A stretch of 64,000 bases of DNA from an uncultured Bacillota bacterium. GTDB taxonomy: Bacteria > Bacillota_I > Bacilli_A > RF39 > UBA660. A model generated the notes under the pieces. That model searched no databases. It was not told the origin of the DNA and was given only the letters and a program-made list of their open reading frames with translations. The DNA lies in the NCBI GenBank assembly GCA_947165195.1, contig CAMUZJ010000001.1, positions 1 to 64,000 on the forward strand, written 5' to 3'. This document shows positions 7,648-16,979 of this stretch, in pieces (positions within the stretch are counted from its first letter, which is position 1; the number at the start of each line of letters is the position of its first letter). Both the position numbers and the translations under genes were made by a program.

Positions 7648-8376
7648 TTATATAGAAAATAAATCAAAGACAATTGCTAGAACTGCTAAAATGCCGATCA
7701 ATATAACAAATATCATAGGATAAACAAAAATACTTACAAACGCTGAATTTTTAAGTTTTTGATATTCGTTATTTTTAATTATTTGCTTATATATAACATT
7801 ATTTATTTTATCATTAGAAAAATCATTATATTTTTTTTCTAAATTTTTTTTCAAAACTATTTCATTTTTATTATCTAAAACTTCAATTTCTTTTTGCAAG
7901 TTGTTATCTTCTCTTTTTATTCTCTCTAATTCAAATTCAGTGAAGTAAACATTTGCATTACGTTCTATTATTCCTCGAAGATAAGGTATATCTGTCTCTG
8001 GCAAAACGGGTACAAATTTATCAAAGTTCTCTTTTACAAAATTAGAATTCATATTATAAAAATTATTTGCAGAGAAACAATATAAACCTACTTGTAATAA
8101 TGCTAAATTATAAATATCTTCTTTCATTAATTTTGTTTTTGTTGCAGCTTCTTCTGGCATTTCTATTAAATAATTAAATTTTATTTGATCAATACTATTA
8201 TTTAATATTTCAATTTCTTTAGGATCAAATGTTTTAACACAATATCCCTTAGAATGAACAAATCTCATAGCAAAATCTATATATAAAAACATTTGTCTTT
8301 TTTGAGAACTAGGATGTTCACTCTTATACCACCAGTCTTTTAATGTCATATTATTTACATGATTATTATTATTCAT
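7648..8376 (-). CDS. Unknown C-terminally membrane-anchored protein, weakly kinase-like
   Basis: I do not recognise this gene. With the ATG at 8376 (SD AGGTGA) it encodes 242 aa. Residues 10-140 are soluble, about 145-205 charged and coiled-coil-like, and the last 30 residues one hydrophobic helix, so it is likely tail-anchored facing the cytoplasm. The segment YIDFAMRFVHSKGYCVKTFD followed by PKEIEIL, then DIYNLALLQVGLY, resembles in spacing the catalytic-loop and DxWS/AxG region of eukaryotic-type kinases, but HRD and DFG are absent. It sits where rpmG normally lies between sigH and secE. The kinase resemblance is an inference of low strength. Confidence 0.6.
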   Translation of the reverse strand: MNNNNHVNNMTLKDWWYKSEHPSSQKRQMFLYIDFAMRFVHSKGYCVKTFDPKEIEILNNSIDQIKFNYLIEMPEEAATKTKLMKEDIYNLALLQVGLYCFSANNFYNMNSNFVKENFDKFVPVLPETDIPYLRGIIERNANVYFTEFELERIKREDNNLQKEIEVLDNKNEIVLKKNLEKKYNDFSNDKINNVIYKQIIKNNEYQKLKNSAFVSIFVYPMIFVILIGILAVLAIVFDLFSI

Positions 8377-8415
8377 ATAATTCACCTATCTTAATTTTAT
8401 TTTAAATCAAAAAGC

Positions 8416-8452
8416 AAAAAAAAACAATTTAATTAACATATTTTAAATTGTT
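8416..8452 (-). terminator. Intrinsic terminator after sigH
   Basis: AACAATTTAA/TTAAATTGTT arms at 8423-8432 and 8443-8452 overlap the last sigH codons and are followed by a T-rich run on the minus strand. Confidence 0.75.
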
Positions 8453-9010
8453 TTTTAACTTTTTTCTAATCGTTTGTATTCGACCGTCAACAGTAGTTAA
8501 TTTTATATCTAATAATATAGCAATTTCTTTATATGTAAAATTATTATACCGTAACTCAAAAATAATACTTTGATTAAATTTTAATAAATTTTTACATTCT
8601 AAAAACCACTCATTTTCTATTAATAATAATTCTAAACTATTAGATTGTATGGTATCCGTAGAAAGCTTCAAAAAGTTATCTTCTCCCAATGAATAATTTA
8701 AAGGATAATTTTTTAAACTATTATAGTTTTTACAATAGGTTATTAATTGTCTTTCTACGCAAATATTGAGATATGTGTAAAATAAAGATTCTTCATCATT
8801 ATATCCTCTTAAAGCTTTTAAAATGCCTATTTTAGCTTCCTGCATTAAATCTTCAAATTCTATACCTATATATTGATATTTTATATAAAATTTTTTACAA
8901 ATTTTATAAATAAGATTATTATATTTTCTATACAGTAAATTTAATGAATCATCATCATTTTCCCTAACCATATAACATAGTTCATAATCATTAATATCTT
9001 TATATTCCAA
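8429..9010 (-). CDS. sigH: Sigma-70 family sigma factor, SigH type
   Basis: Alternative sigma factor; in Bacilli SigH drives early sporulation and, in some species, competence genes. 193 aa from a TTG start at 9010 (SD TAGGA 5 nt upstream). Region 2 is LLYRKYNNLIYKICKKFY...FEDLMQEAKIGILKALRGY (residues 22-75), with region 4 HTH (FELRYNNFTYKEIAILLDIK) near residues 150-170. Identity as SigH rests on position in the conserved cysS-mrnC-rlmB-sigH-secE order; sequence divergence is high. Confidence 0.82.
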   Translation of the reverse strand: MEYKDINDYELCYMVRENDDDSLNLLYRKYNNLIYKICKKFYIKYQYIGIEFEDLMQEAKIGILKALRGYNDEESLFYTYLNICVERQLITYCKNYNSLKNYPLNYSLGEDNFLKLSTDTIQSNSLELLLIENEWFLECKNLLKFNQSIIFELRYNNFTYKEIAILLDIKLTTVDGRIQTIRKKLKNNLKYVN

Positions 9011-9016
9011 TATATC

Positions 9017-9715
9017 CTACTTTCTATCACGGATAATTTCATAAATCATAATACCAGCAGCAACCGATGCATTTAAACTATTCGTTGTTCCATACATAGG
9101 TATTTTTACTATATAATCACAATTTTGTTCTACTAATTTAGACATACCAGATCCTTCATTTCCAATCACTAAAGCAATTTTTCCTGAATAATCAACACTT
9201 CTATAATCAACACTATTATTTAGTGAAGTTCCCACTATCCAAAAACCATTATCTTTCAGTTCTTTGATAGTATTTGAAATATTAGTAACAGAAACAATAT
9301 TAACTTGATCTAAAGTTCCGACACTAGTTTTCATAACAGTAGAATTAATTTGTACTTGTCTATCTTTAGGTAATATAATAGCATCCACTCCCGCAGCTTC
9401 ACAAGTACGAATAATCGCTCCCAAATTATGAGGATCTTCTAAATGATCTAGTATAACTATAAAGTTAATTTCTTCCTTGATAATTTCTGCCAATTGTTTA
9501 TATTTATAATCCGGGATGTCTAAAATTATACCTTGATGATTTCCATTAGACAAATTATCAAGTTTCTGTTTTTTTAAAATTTCTACTTCCAAATTACTTT
9601 TTTCTATAAGCGAATTTATTTCTTTGTCAGAAAAATTTTCTTGCAAATAAATTTTTCTAATTTTTTTCTTCTTTTTTAATATTTCTTTTGCAACATTTTT
9701 TCCATAAATTAACAT
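9017..9715 (-). CDS. rlmB: 23S rRNA (guanosine-2'-O)-methyltransferase RlmB (TrmH/SpoU family)
   Basis: SPOUT methyltransferase for the 2'-O of a 23S rRNA guanosine (G2251 in E. coli). Start at ATG 9715 (MLIYGKNVAKEIL), with GGAG 6 nt upstream and just after the mrnC stop, giving 232 aa; a TTG four codons upstream is less likely. SPOUT motifs LDHLEDPHNLGAIIRTCEAAG (motif 1 region, residues about 88-108), NEGSGMSKLVEQNCDYIVKIPM and NSLNASVAAGI are intact. Part of cysS-mrnC-rlmB-sigH. Confidence 0.95.
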   Translation of the reverse strand: MLIYGKNVAKEILKKKKKIRKIYLQENFSDKEINSLIEKSNLEVEILKKQKLDNLSNGNHQGIILDIPDYKYKQLAEIIKEEINFIVILDHLEDPHNLGAIIRTCEAAGVDAIILPKDRQVQINSTVMKTSVGTLDQVNIVSVTNISNTIKELKDNGFWIVGTSLNNSVDYRSVDYSGKIALVIGNEGSGMSKLVEQNCDYIVKIPMYGTTNSLNASVAAGIMIYEIIRDRK

Positions 9716-9716
9716 A

Positions 9717-10091
9717 TTAATCTCCAACTATATAATTCATTATTTCTAAAATACGTCTATTATTAGATTCTAAATCAAGATACCCAATTAATCCTTCTAA
9801 TCCTGTAGCATATTTATAAGTAATAATATCACAACTTTTAGGATGAGAATGATTTTTATTATTTCTTACTCTATTAAAAATAATTATTTCTTCTTCTGTT
9901 AAAAAATTATTTTCCAACATTTTTTTTATAGCCTTTGCCTGAGCAACAGCGCTAACATACTTTACTGCTTCTTTCTGTAGTTCATTAACATTTCCTATAC
10001 CTTTATACACTAAAAAATGTCTTATATAATTTTCATATACTGTATCACCAATATAAGCTAATACTAAACTATTAATTTCTTTTGTCTGCAT
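9717..10091 (-). CDS. mrnC: Mini-ribonuclease 3 (MrnC)
   Basis: RNase III-like nuclease without a double-stranded RNA binding domain, which matures 23S rRNA ends in Bacilli. 124 aa with LAYIGDTVYENYIRHFLV at residues 11-28 (catalytic Asp) and RVRNNKNHSHPK near residue 80. It lies 11 bp after cysS, as in Bacillus. Confidence 0.95.
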   Translation of the reverse strand: MQTKEINSLVLAYIGDTVYENYIRHFLVYKGIGNVNELQKEAVKYVSAVAQAKAIKKMLENNFLTEEEIIIFNRVRNNKNHSHPKSCDIITYKYATGLEGLIGYLDLESNNRRILEIMNYIVGD

Positions 10092-10102
10092 ATAACTCCT
10101 AA

Positions 10103-11506
10103 CTAGTCTATTACTTCATAAGTAGTTCCATCTCGAGTATCATTTAATTTAATATTTTTTTCTAATAATTCATTTCGAATGAAATCTGCTTTTACAAAAT
10201 CCTTACTATTTTTTGCTTCTTGTCGTTCTAATATTTTCTTTTCTATATATTCTTTCAATTCTTGATCTATCTTTTCTTGATTTTCTATTAATGTAAGATT
10301 TAAAGATAGAACTGTATCAAACTTATCAATTAATTCAAATTTAGTTTTATCATTAATCTCGGCGTCTTTTAAAACATCATAAACAATAGTTATCATTTGT
10401 GCAGTATTTAAATCATTTGATATAGCTTCTGCAAAAGAACTAACATATTTATCATATTTTAGACTATCTACTAACCCATCTTTAGATAATGACTGAATTT
10501 TTTTTCTTAATTTATTTAAAGAATTTTTAGCTATATCTAAAGAATCATAACTAAAAACCAATGTATTTCTATAATGACTATTCAAACAGAAAAATCTATA
10601 ATCGAGAGGAGAATATCCTTTTTCTTCTAATACAGATAATTTTAAAAATTCTCCATTAGATTTACTCATCTTACCAGTTTGATCATTTAAATGTGCTCCA
10701 TGAAACCAGAAATTACACCAAGAGTGTCCTAAATATGCTTCACTTTGAGCTATCTCATTTGTATGATGCGGAAAAATATTATCTACACCACCGCAGTGGA
10801 TATCTACATAATCTCCTAAAAATTCACAAGCTATTCCAGAACATTCTATATGCCATCCTGGATATCCCACTCCCCATGGAGAATCCCATTTCATAGCTTG
10901 ATTTTCAAATTTCGAAGTAGTAAACCACAAACCAAAGTCAAAAGGATTTCTTTTTAAGTTATCCTCTTCAACAGTATCTCTAACAGCTACTAATAAGTCA
11001 TCAGGATTTTTTCCAGAAAGTTTATAATAATCTTTAGCTTTACTAACATCAAAATAAACATTACCTCCAGAAATATAAGCAAAATTATCTTCTAACATTT
11101 TTTCAATCATCTTAATATAAGTATTAATATGAGAACTAGCTTTTTCAATAATTTTTGGCTTTTTTATATTTAATTTCTCCATATCACTTAAAAATGCATC
11201 TGTATAAAATTCAGCTATTTCATATACTGTTTTGCCTTCTCTTCTAGCGCCTTTAAGCATCTTATCTTCTCCAGCATCTGCATCACTAGTCATATGACCT
11301 ACATCAGTTATGTTCATAACTCTTATAACTTCATAATTTAAAAACTCTAAACCTTTTTGTAATATATCTTCTGAAATATAAGTACGAAGATTACCCACAT
11401 GTGCATAATTATAAACAGTAGGACCACAAGTATATAGTTTTACAACACCTTCTACCCTCGGATTAAATTCCTCAACGTTTTTTGTTAAAGTATTATATAG
11501 TCTCAT
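10103..11506 (-). CDS. cysS: Cysteinyl-tRNA synthetase
   Basis: Class I synthetase charging tRNA-Cys. 467 aa. The Zn/HIGH region (YTCGPTVYNYAHVGN) is at residues 25-39, further zinc ligands in HIECSGIACEFLG and GGVDNIFPHHTNEIAQSE, and KMSKSNGEF near residue 275. SD GGGTGA. First gene of the cysS-mrnC-rlmB-sigH group. Confidence 0.98.
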   Translation of the reverse strand: MRLYNTLTKNVEEFNPRVEGVVKLYTCGPTVYNYAHVGNLRTYISEDILQKGLEFLNYEVIRVMNITDVGHMTSDADAGEDKMLKGARREGKTVYEIAEFYTDAFLSDMEKLNIKKPKIIEKASSHINTYIKMIEKMLEDNFAYISGGNVYFDVSKAKDYYKLSGKNPDDLLVAVRDTVEEDNLKRNPFDFGLWFTTSKFENQAMKWDSPWGVGYPGWHIECSGIACEFLGDYVDIHCGGVDNIFPHHTNEIAQSEAYLGHSWCNFWFHGAHLNDQTGKMSKSNGEFLKLSVLEEKGYSPLDYRFFCLNSHYRNTLVFSYDSLDIAKNSLNKLRKKIQSLSKDGLVDSLKYDKYVSSFAEAISNDLNTAQMITIVYDVLKDAEINDKTKFELIDKFDTVLSLNLTLIENQEKIDQELKEYIEKKILERQEAKNSKDFVKADFIRNELLEKNIKLNDTRDGTTYEVID

Positions 11507-11554
11507 AAAATCACCCGCCTAAATTATATCATCATTATGATAAAAAGTAAAACA

Positions 11555-11581
11555 AAGAAAAAAGAGTGCACATATGCACTC
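11555..11581 (-). terminator. Intrinsic terminator of the YfcC-type transporter gene
   Basis: Perfect 7-bp stem GAGTGCA/TGCACTC with a 4-nt loop (11564-11581), followed by six U on the minus strand, 12 bp after the transporter stop. Confidence 0.88.
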
Positions 11582-11592
11582 GATATTATTTA

Positions 11593-13266
11593 CTAAATTA
11601 AAGTTAAGATTGTAAATAATATTAATAATAAAACTAAAAATTCTACTAACAATTTCCAAATTGCTTTTAACCATTCTTTATAAGATACTCCTAGATAAGC
11701 CAATGTTGCCATTAAAACTAAACTTGTAGGGGAGAATAACATTGAGAATCCATATACAGATTGGAATAATATTTCTATAATTGGATAAACTTCTTTATCA
11801 GATACTAAGCTTGATAAATATGGTATTGTTGATTGGAATACATAAGCAGGATCTGAATTAAATATAGTTGATAATACAACTACAAAAGTAGAAGTAAATA
11901 CATTAAATCCATCTGTTAAAGATAAAATTGCCTTATAAATAGTTAATTGGAATGGATGATATGTAGTAATTACTAAAACTGTGTAAGCTAATAATGCTAT
12001 GAAGGCAGGAGCAAGAGCTTTTTTAGCACCAGCAACAAATCCATCAAATACATCATTTATCTTCATGTTATATATAATATATAACAATAAAGTAACAATT
12101 ACCATAACAACTATCATATCAGTAATCATCCAATCACCAAATGTGTGGAAAGTACCTAATATTTTAGAGAATATTGGGAATTTAAATATTTGGAAATTAA
12201 CTACAGCACTTGTAGCATCTTGCATAGCTGTTATTTGGAAAGCATTTGTCCAAGGAACGAAAGCTAATACCAAAATCACAAACATACCAAGTAAACTACA
12301 AATAATAGGTAAAATAGAATGTTTGTCATTATCACCATGTGGAACCAAATAATCATCATCATCTTTTACATTTTTAACTACAATAACTTCTTCTCCAGTA
12401 ATAGCTGCTTTATTATTTTTACTAGATTTAGAAGATTTTTTCTTACTAGTTGATTTTTTACCAGTAGATTTTTTAGTAGTTTTACTTTTTGAAGTTTTAG
12501 AATTATTTGTAGATTTTTTCTGAGATGTTTTCTTTTCTTCTTTCTCTTCTGGTTCTTCTTCAACATCTTCTTCTAATTCCATATCATCTTGTTCGATTTC
12601 TACTTCATCAACTTTAACTTCTATCTTTTCAACAATTTTTTCTTCTCTTTTAACAATTCCAGATTTTTTCATGTACATTAAAGTATTAATGATTAATAGT
12701 GCTAATCCTAGAACTAATACTAGTACTTTAACTCCCATATTATCATTCAATTCTGTTTGTAATAAAGAGTTTAAGATACTTACATTGCTATAAGCATAAG
12801 TAGTACCTGCTAATCCTACTGCAGTAGAACCAGCAAGAGTTAATGCTACAACAATTTTATCATATCCCATTAATAGAATTATTGAAGCAATGAATGGGAA
12901 GAATAATAATAAGCCTAGTTGTAATCCACAAACAGAAACAAGTACTGCTATTAAGAGAATCATAATAGGTATTACAACTTTACTTTTCTTGGCAAATGAT
13001 GATGAAATCTTATCTAATAAAGTACGGTATGCAGGTATTTTATATAAGATTCCATAAAATCCACCAATCATGATTATATATAGAGATATATAACCAAAAT
13101 AAGATAATGCTGTTATAGGATAGTTGAACAAATCAAATAATCCCATTTGAATGCGCCCTTGTTCAGTATATTCACTTGAAAAACTTGCAGCTGGTAATAG
13201 CCAAGTGAGAAATACTAAAATTAAAATTGTTACAAGAACGACTTTAATTATATTATATTTCTTCAT
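11593..13266 (-). CDS. YfcC/DcuC-superfamily transporter with a charged cytoplasmic insert
   Basis: Polytopic membrane protein, 557 aa, about twelve hydrophobic segments, resembling the YfcC (basic amino-acid antiporter-like) branch of the ion transporter superfamily: N-terminal WLLPAASF, GGFYGILYKIPAYR, then GLQLGLLLFFPFIASIIL. Between the two transmembrane halves (about residues 215-320) lies an unusual linker, first acidic (DDMELEEDVEEEPEEKEEKK) then rich in Lys, Ser and Thr. SD TAGGAGG. Monocistronic. Substrate unknown. Confidence 0.75.
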   Translation of the reverse strand: MKKYNIIKVVLVTILILVFLTWLLPAASFSSEYTEQGRIQMGLFDLFNYPITALSYFGYISLYIIMIGGFYGILYKIPAYRTLLDKISSSFAKKSKVVIPIMILLIAVLVSVCGLQLGLLLFFPFIASIILLMGYDKIVVALTLAGSTAVGLAGTTYAYSNVSILNSLLQTELNDNMGVKVLVLVLGLALLIINTLMYMKKSGIVKREEKIVEKIEVKVDEVEIEQDDMELEEDVEEEPEEKEEKKTSQKKSTNNSKTSKSKTTKKSTGKKSTSKKKSSKSSKNNKAAITGEEVIVVKNVKDDDDYLVPHGDNDKHSILPIICSLLGMFVILVLAFVPWTNAFQITAMQDATSAVVNFQIFKFPIFSKILGTFHTFGDWMITDMIVVMVIVTLLLYIIYNMKINDVFDGFVAGAKKALAPAFIALLAYTVLVITTYHPFQLTIYKAILSLTDGFNVFTSTFVVVLSTIFNSDPAYVFQSTIPYLSSLVSDKEVYPIIEILFQSVYGFSMLFSPTSLVLMATLAYLGVSYKEWLKAIWKLLVEFLVLLLILFTILTLI

Positions 13267-13344
13267 AATTAACCTCCTAATATCATTATAACTACATAAA
13301 ATTTAATTTACAAGTACTACAAAATAGATTTCTCTGAAATTTTA

Positions 13345-13377
13345 GTGAAAAAAAGAATCTTAATTAATCAAGATTCT
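13345..13377 (-). terminator. Intrinsic terminator of lysS
   Basis: AGAATCTT/AAGATTCT arms (13354-13361 and 13370-13377) include the last lysS codons and stop; seven U follow on the minus strand. Confidence 0.85.
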
Positions 13378-14842
13378 CATCATCATGAAGCGGTCTCATC
13401 AATGGAAATAATATAACATCTTTAATATTTGTTGAATTTGTTAATAATTGAACTACACGATCAATTCCCATTCCCCAACCACTAATTGGAGGCATTCCAC
13501 ATTCCATTGCAGAAATATAATCGTTATCCATAGGCATAGCTTCTTCATCACCATTTGCCTTTAATCTAGCTTGCTCTACTAATCTCTTTTCTTGCTCAAC
13601 TGGATCTACTAACTCAGAATAAGCATTAATAATTTCAGCTCCATTAATAACCAATTGAAAACGATCAGTAATTTCAGGATTATCATCATTAGCACGTGCT
13701 AGTGGGCTAAGACTAACAGGATGTTCTGTTAAAAATATTGGATTAACTATATGAACACGAGCAACTTTCTTATAAAGTTGATCCACTAAATTTCCATATC
13801 CTAATTCTTCTAACGGAGTTTCACTATCAATTTCTAGCTTTTCTTCACGAATTTTTTCTAACAACTTCTCTTTCGTATCATAAATTTTTAAATCTATATC
13901 ACTATATCTTAGTAATAAATCTCTAAAACTAACAACTTCCCATTCCCCACTTAAATCTACTTCTTTATCTTCGATTGTTATTTTTAAAGTTCCAAATAAA
14001 TTCATAATGATAGTTTGTAACATTTCCCTTAAGAATTTCATATTATCTTTATAATTATAATAAGCAACATATCCTTCTATCATTGTAAAGTCTTGTAAGT
14101 GAGTAGCATCAATTCCTTCATTTCTAAAACATCTAGCAATCTCAAATACCTTAGTAAATCCACCAACAATTGCTCTTTTTAAATAAGTTTCTGGAGCAAT
14201 TCTTAAGTATAAGTCGATATCTAAAGCGTTATGATGAGTAATAAAAGGTTTTGCTAAAGCTCCACTTGCTTTATTATTTAATATTGGAGTTTCTATTTCT
14301 ATATATCCTTTATTTTCTAAATAATTTCTTAATTCTCTAATAAACTTACTTCTAAATAAAAATTTCTTTTTACTATCATCATTCATAATTAAATCTAAAT
14401 ATCTTTCACGATAAATAGTTTCTATATCTTCGATTCCATGAAATTTTTCTGGTAATGGTTTTAAAGCTTTTCCTAAAAAAGTTATTTCACTGGCCCTTAT
14501 TGTTTTTTCTCCTGTATGCGTTGTAAAAACTTCTCCTTCCACACCAATAAAATCCCCTAAATCATAATTAGATTTAAATTCTTGATATTTTTCTTCACCA
14601 ATCATATCAACTTTAACAGATACTTGAATTTTTCCTTTTATATCACCTATTGTTAAAAAACTCATTTTACCCATTTTACGCATTAATACAATTCTTCCAG
14701 CAACTCTAACTCCAGTTACCCCATCATCTAACTGACTAGCATCACATATTTCATAATTTGTCTCATATCTTTCTGGATAAGGATTTGATATTTCCTTTAA
14801 TTTTTCTCTTCTCACTACTTCTTGTTCACTTAATTCTCTCAT
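13364..14842 (-). CDS. lysS: Lysyl-tRNA synthetase, class II
   Basis: Charges tRNA-Lys. 492 aa: an N-terminal OB-fold anticodon-binding domain (VRVAGRIVLMRKMGKMSFL, residues 44-62) then the class II core with motif 1 (IREL RNYLENKGYIEIETPIL region), motif 2 (FEIARCFRNEGID) and motif 3 (GWGMGIDRVVQLL). Last gene of the dusB-RDD-lysS group and ends in a terminator. Confidence 0.98.
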   Translation of the reverse strand: MRELSEQEVVRREKLKEISNPYPERYETNYEICDASQLDDGVTGVRVAGRIVLMRKMGKMSFLTIGDIKGKIQVSVKVDMIGEEKYQEFKSNYDLGDFIGVEGEVFTTHTGEKTIRASEITFLGKALKPLPEKFHGIEDIETIYRERYLDLIMNDDSKKKFLFRSKFIRELRNYLENKGYIEIETPILNNKASGALAKPFITHHNALDIDLYLRIAPETYLKRAIVGGFTKVFEIARCFRNEGIDATHLQDFTMIEGYVAYYNYKDNMKFLREMLQTIIMNLFGTLKITIEDKEVDLSGEWEVVSFRDLLLRYSDIDLKIYDTKEKLLEKIREEKLEIDSETPLEELGYGNLVDQLYKKVARVHIVNPIFLTEHPVSLSPLARANDDNPEITDRFQLVINGAEIINAYSELVDPVEQEKRLVEQARLKANGDEEAMPMDNDYISAMECGMPPISGWGMGIDRVVQLLTNSTNIKDVILFPLMRPLHDDENLD

Positions 14843-14856
14843 AAAATTACCTCCTC

Positions 14857-15465
14857 TTAAATTTTAACAACATCTGTTTTTACAATACAATCATGCAATC
14901 CTCTTGTATTTTTAGAAAACATTATCATAAATACGCTAATTAAAACAAATATAATTTGAATAAATTCTAATGTACCTACTACATAAAAGTAAGTAAAACT
15001 TCCAACATTAAAGGACATTAAAGTCACTTCAATCATAGCAATTAATATATTATATATTAATAATTCTCTTAAAATAAGTTGATTCATTGTTAAGTCACCA
15101 TTATTAGAAACAACTTTAATTTTAAGAAGTTTTTTGCCAATTGTTTGACCTTTATTATAAAATTGAAAAACAATATAATACATTATATAAATAAATATTG
15201 TGATTAAAGTTGTAGCTCCTTGAACCTTAGACAATTCGTATGATAAGGAAGGGGCTTCCAACATATAAGTTTTCGCATCTATTTCGTTGGAATAAAATTG
15301 TTCAGTTAGCGAATCCATTTCACTACTTATTTTTTGAACATTTTCAACACTATTTGCTGTAAATGGGTACGATAAAATAGTAGATAAAATAACTACAACA
15401 ACAAAATCTATAAAATATGCTAATAATCTTTCTATAAATCTAGCTTTTTTCCCTTTATTCTCCAT
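14857..15465 (-). CDS. RDD-family membrane protein
   Basis: 202 aa with four predicted membrane helices. The RDD signature appears as [13 protein letters not shown] (residues 9-21) and [10 protein letters not shown] near residue 112. Function unknown; RDD proteins have been linked to ion or solute transport. Overlaps the 3' end of dusB by 11 nt, hence translationally coupled. Confidence 0.8.
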   Translation of the reverse strand: MENKGKKARFIERLLAYFIDFVVVVILSTILSYPFTANSVENVQKISSEMDSLTEQFYSNEIDAKTYMLEAPSLSYELSKVQGATTLITIFIYIMYYIVFQFYNKGQTIGKKLLKIKVVSNNGDLTMNQLILRELLIYNILIAMIEVTLMSFNVGSFTYFYVVGTLEFIQIIFVLISVFMIMFSKNTRGLHDCIVKTDVVKI

Positions 15466-16435
15466 TTTTATTCTCCTTAAAATTTAATAATATTGTTCTT
15501 ATTTCTTTAGCTGTTTTACATTCAAATATTTTATTTTTTACCATATTTGCTCCTGGAATTCCTTTAAAATACCAAGGGATATGACTTCTCATTTCCAAAC
15601 AGGCTACCTTTTCGTCTTTTAAAGATAATAAATAATCAAAATGCTTCAAACATATATCTATTTTCTCTGATAAAGTAACAGCTGGATAAGAAAATCCATC
15701 TAAATAAGAAATTGTATTTTTGATAAGCCAAGGGTTACCTAAAACACCTCTACCTATCATAATAGCATCACAACCTGTAAAATCCAACATTTTCTTAGCA
15801 TCTTCAGGTGTCTTAATATCACCATTTCCTATTACCGGTATATGAACTGCTTCTTTTACTTGTTTTATAATATTCCAATCTGCATTTCCACTATACCCTT
15901 GACTTCTTGTTCTAGGATGAACACAAATAGCACTAGCACCTGCTCTTTCTATTACTTTAGCAACTTCTACAGCATTAATATGTGCACTATCCCATCCACT
16001 TCTTATTTTAACAGTAACAGGAATAGGAACAGACTCAACAACAGCCTTAACAATATCATATATTTTATCAGGTGATTTTAACAAATAAGAACCCGCTTGA
16101 GCTCTAACAGCTACTTTAGGAACAGGACATCCCATATTAATATCTATAATATCTGGATGCATATTTTCATATATATACTTAGCAGCAGCTACAAAAGAAG
16201 ACTTATCACTACCAAATATCTGTTGGCTAATGGGTCTCTCATCTTCTGTCATATATAACATATCTATGGTCTTTTTATTGTTATAGAAAATAGCTTTATC
16301 ACTTACCATTTCCGCATAGACTAAGCCACAGCCCATTTCCTTACAGATTCTTCTATAAGCAGAATTACATATTCCTGCCATTGGTGCTAAAACAACTTGA
16401 TTTTTTATCTTAATATTTCCTATATTCCATTCCAT
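15455..16435 (-). CDS. dusB: tRNA-dihydrouridine synthase DusB-type
   Basis: FMN-dependent reductase forming dihydrouridine in tRNA. 326 aa, TIM-barrel: [16 protein letters not shown] at residue 16, [19 protein letters not shown] near 100 (the catalytic Cys is the one in GCPVPK), KIRSGWD, and VIGNGDI...[17 protein letters not shown]. Located upstream of lysS as in Bacillus. Confidence 0.95.
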   Translation of the reverse strand: MEWNIGNIKIKNQVVLAPMAGICNSAYRRICKEMGCGLVYAEMVSDKAIFYNNKKTIDMLYMTEDERPISQQIFGSDKSSFVAAAKYIYENMHPDIIDINMGCPVPKVAVRAQAGSYLLKSPDKIYDIVKAVVESVPIPVTVKIRSGWDSAHINAVEVAKVIERAGASAICVHPRTRSQGYSGNADWNIIKQVKEAVHIPVIGNGDIKTPEDAKKMLDFTGCDAIMIGRGVLGNPWLIKNTISYLDGFSYPAVTLSEKIDICLKHFDYLLSLKDEKVACLEMRSHIPWYFKGIPGANMVKNKIFECKTAKEIRTILLNFKENKNGE

Positions 16436-16451
16436 TTTATAAAATCACCAA

Positions 16452-16898
16452 TTATTTAGAACTATTTTTTTCTTTTAATAAATCTCTTATTTCCTCTAAT
16501 AATAAAATATCATCACTCTTTTTAGTTGGAGCTTCTTCTTTTTTCTTTTTACCTAATTCCACAATCCCATTAACCACTTTCAATAAAACAAATAATACAA
16601 AAGCCATAATGATAAAATTAATTACAGAAGTAATAAAATCACCATATAAAAGCTTTTGTCCACCATATATTTTGATAGAGCCACCAATTTCTGCTCCACC
16701 TATACCATTAATAAGCGGATTAATAAAATCTTGTGTTAAAGCTGTAACTATACTAGAAAAAGCACTACCAATAATAACTCCGACAGCCATATCCATTACA
16801 TTGCCGCGAAGTACAAAAGATTTAAATTCATCAATAAAACCAGTACCTTTATTTTTTAAATTTTTTAAATTTTCTTTATCTACTATTTTTTTAGCCAT
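16452..16898 (-). CDS. mscL: Large-conductance mechanosensitive channel MscL
   Basis: Pentameric emergency release valve for hypo-osmotic shock. 148 aa. TM1 has the characteristic FVLRGNVMDMAVGVIIGSAF (residues about 28-47), TM2 is INFIIMAFVLFVLLKVVN near residue 90, and a charged C-terminal bundle helix follows. Own promoter at 16922-16949, so separate from ftsH. Confidence 0.97.
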   Translation of the reverse strand: MAKKIVDKENLKNLKNKGTGFIDEFKSFVLRGNVMDMAVGVIIGSAFSSIVTALTQDFINPLINGIGGAEIGGSIKIYGGQKLLYGDFITSVINFIIMAFVLFVLLKVVNGIVELGKKKKEEAPTKKSDDILLLEEIRDLLKEKNSSK

Positions 16899-16921
16899 AT
16901 TAAAACTCCTCCACTGCTTAT

Positions 16922-16949
16922 ATTATAATATTTTTTTATACTTTTGCAA
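16922..16949 (-). promoter_or_regulatory. Predicted sigma-A promoter of mscL
   Basis: TTGCAA at 16949-16944, 16-nt spacer, TATAAT at 16927-16922 on the minus strand, directly after the ftsH terminator. Confidence 0.65.
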
Positions 16950-16979
16950 GAAAAAAGAACTAAACTATCCGTTTAATTC
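16950..16979 (-). terminator. Intrinsic terminator of ftsH
   Basis: GAATTAAAC/GTTTAGTTC (9 bp with one G-U; arms 16957-16965 and 16971-16979) followed by TTTTTTC on the minus strand, overlapping the ftsH stop. Confidence 0.82.

Noticed and set aside
12378..12566. Lys-rich minus-strand ORF inside the YfcC-type gene
   Set aside because: It is the frame-shifted shadow of the Lys/Ser-rich linker; no SD.
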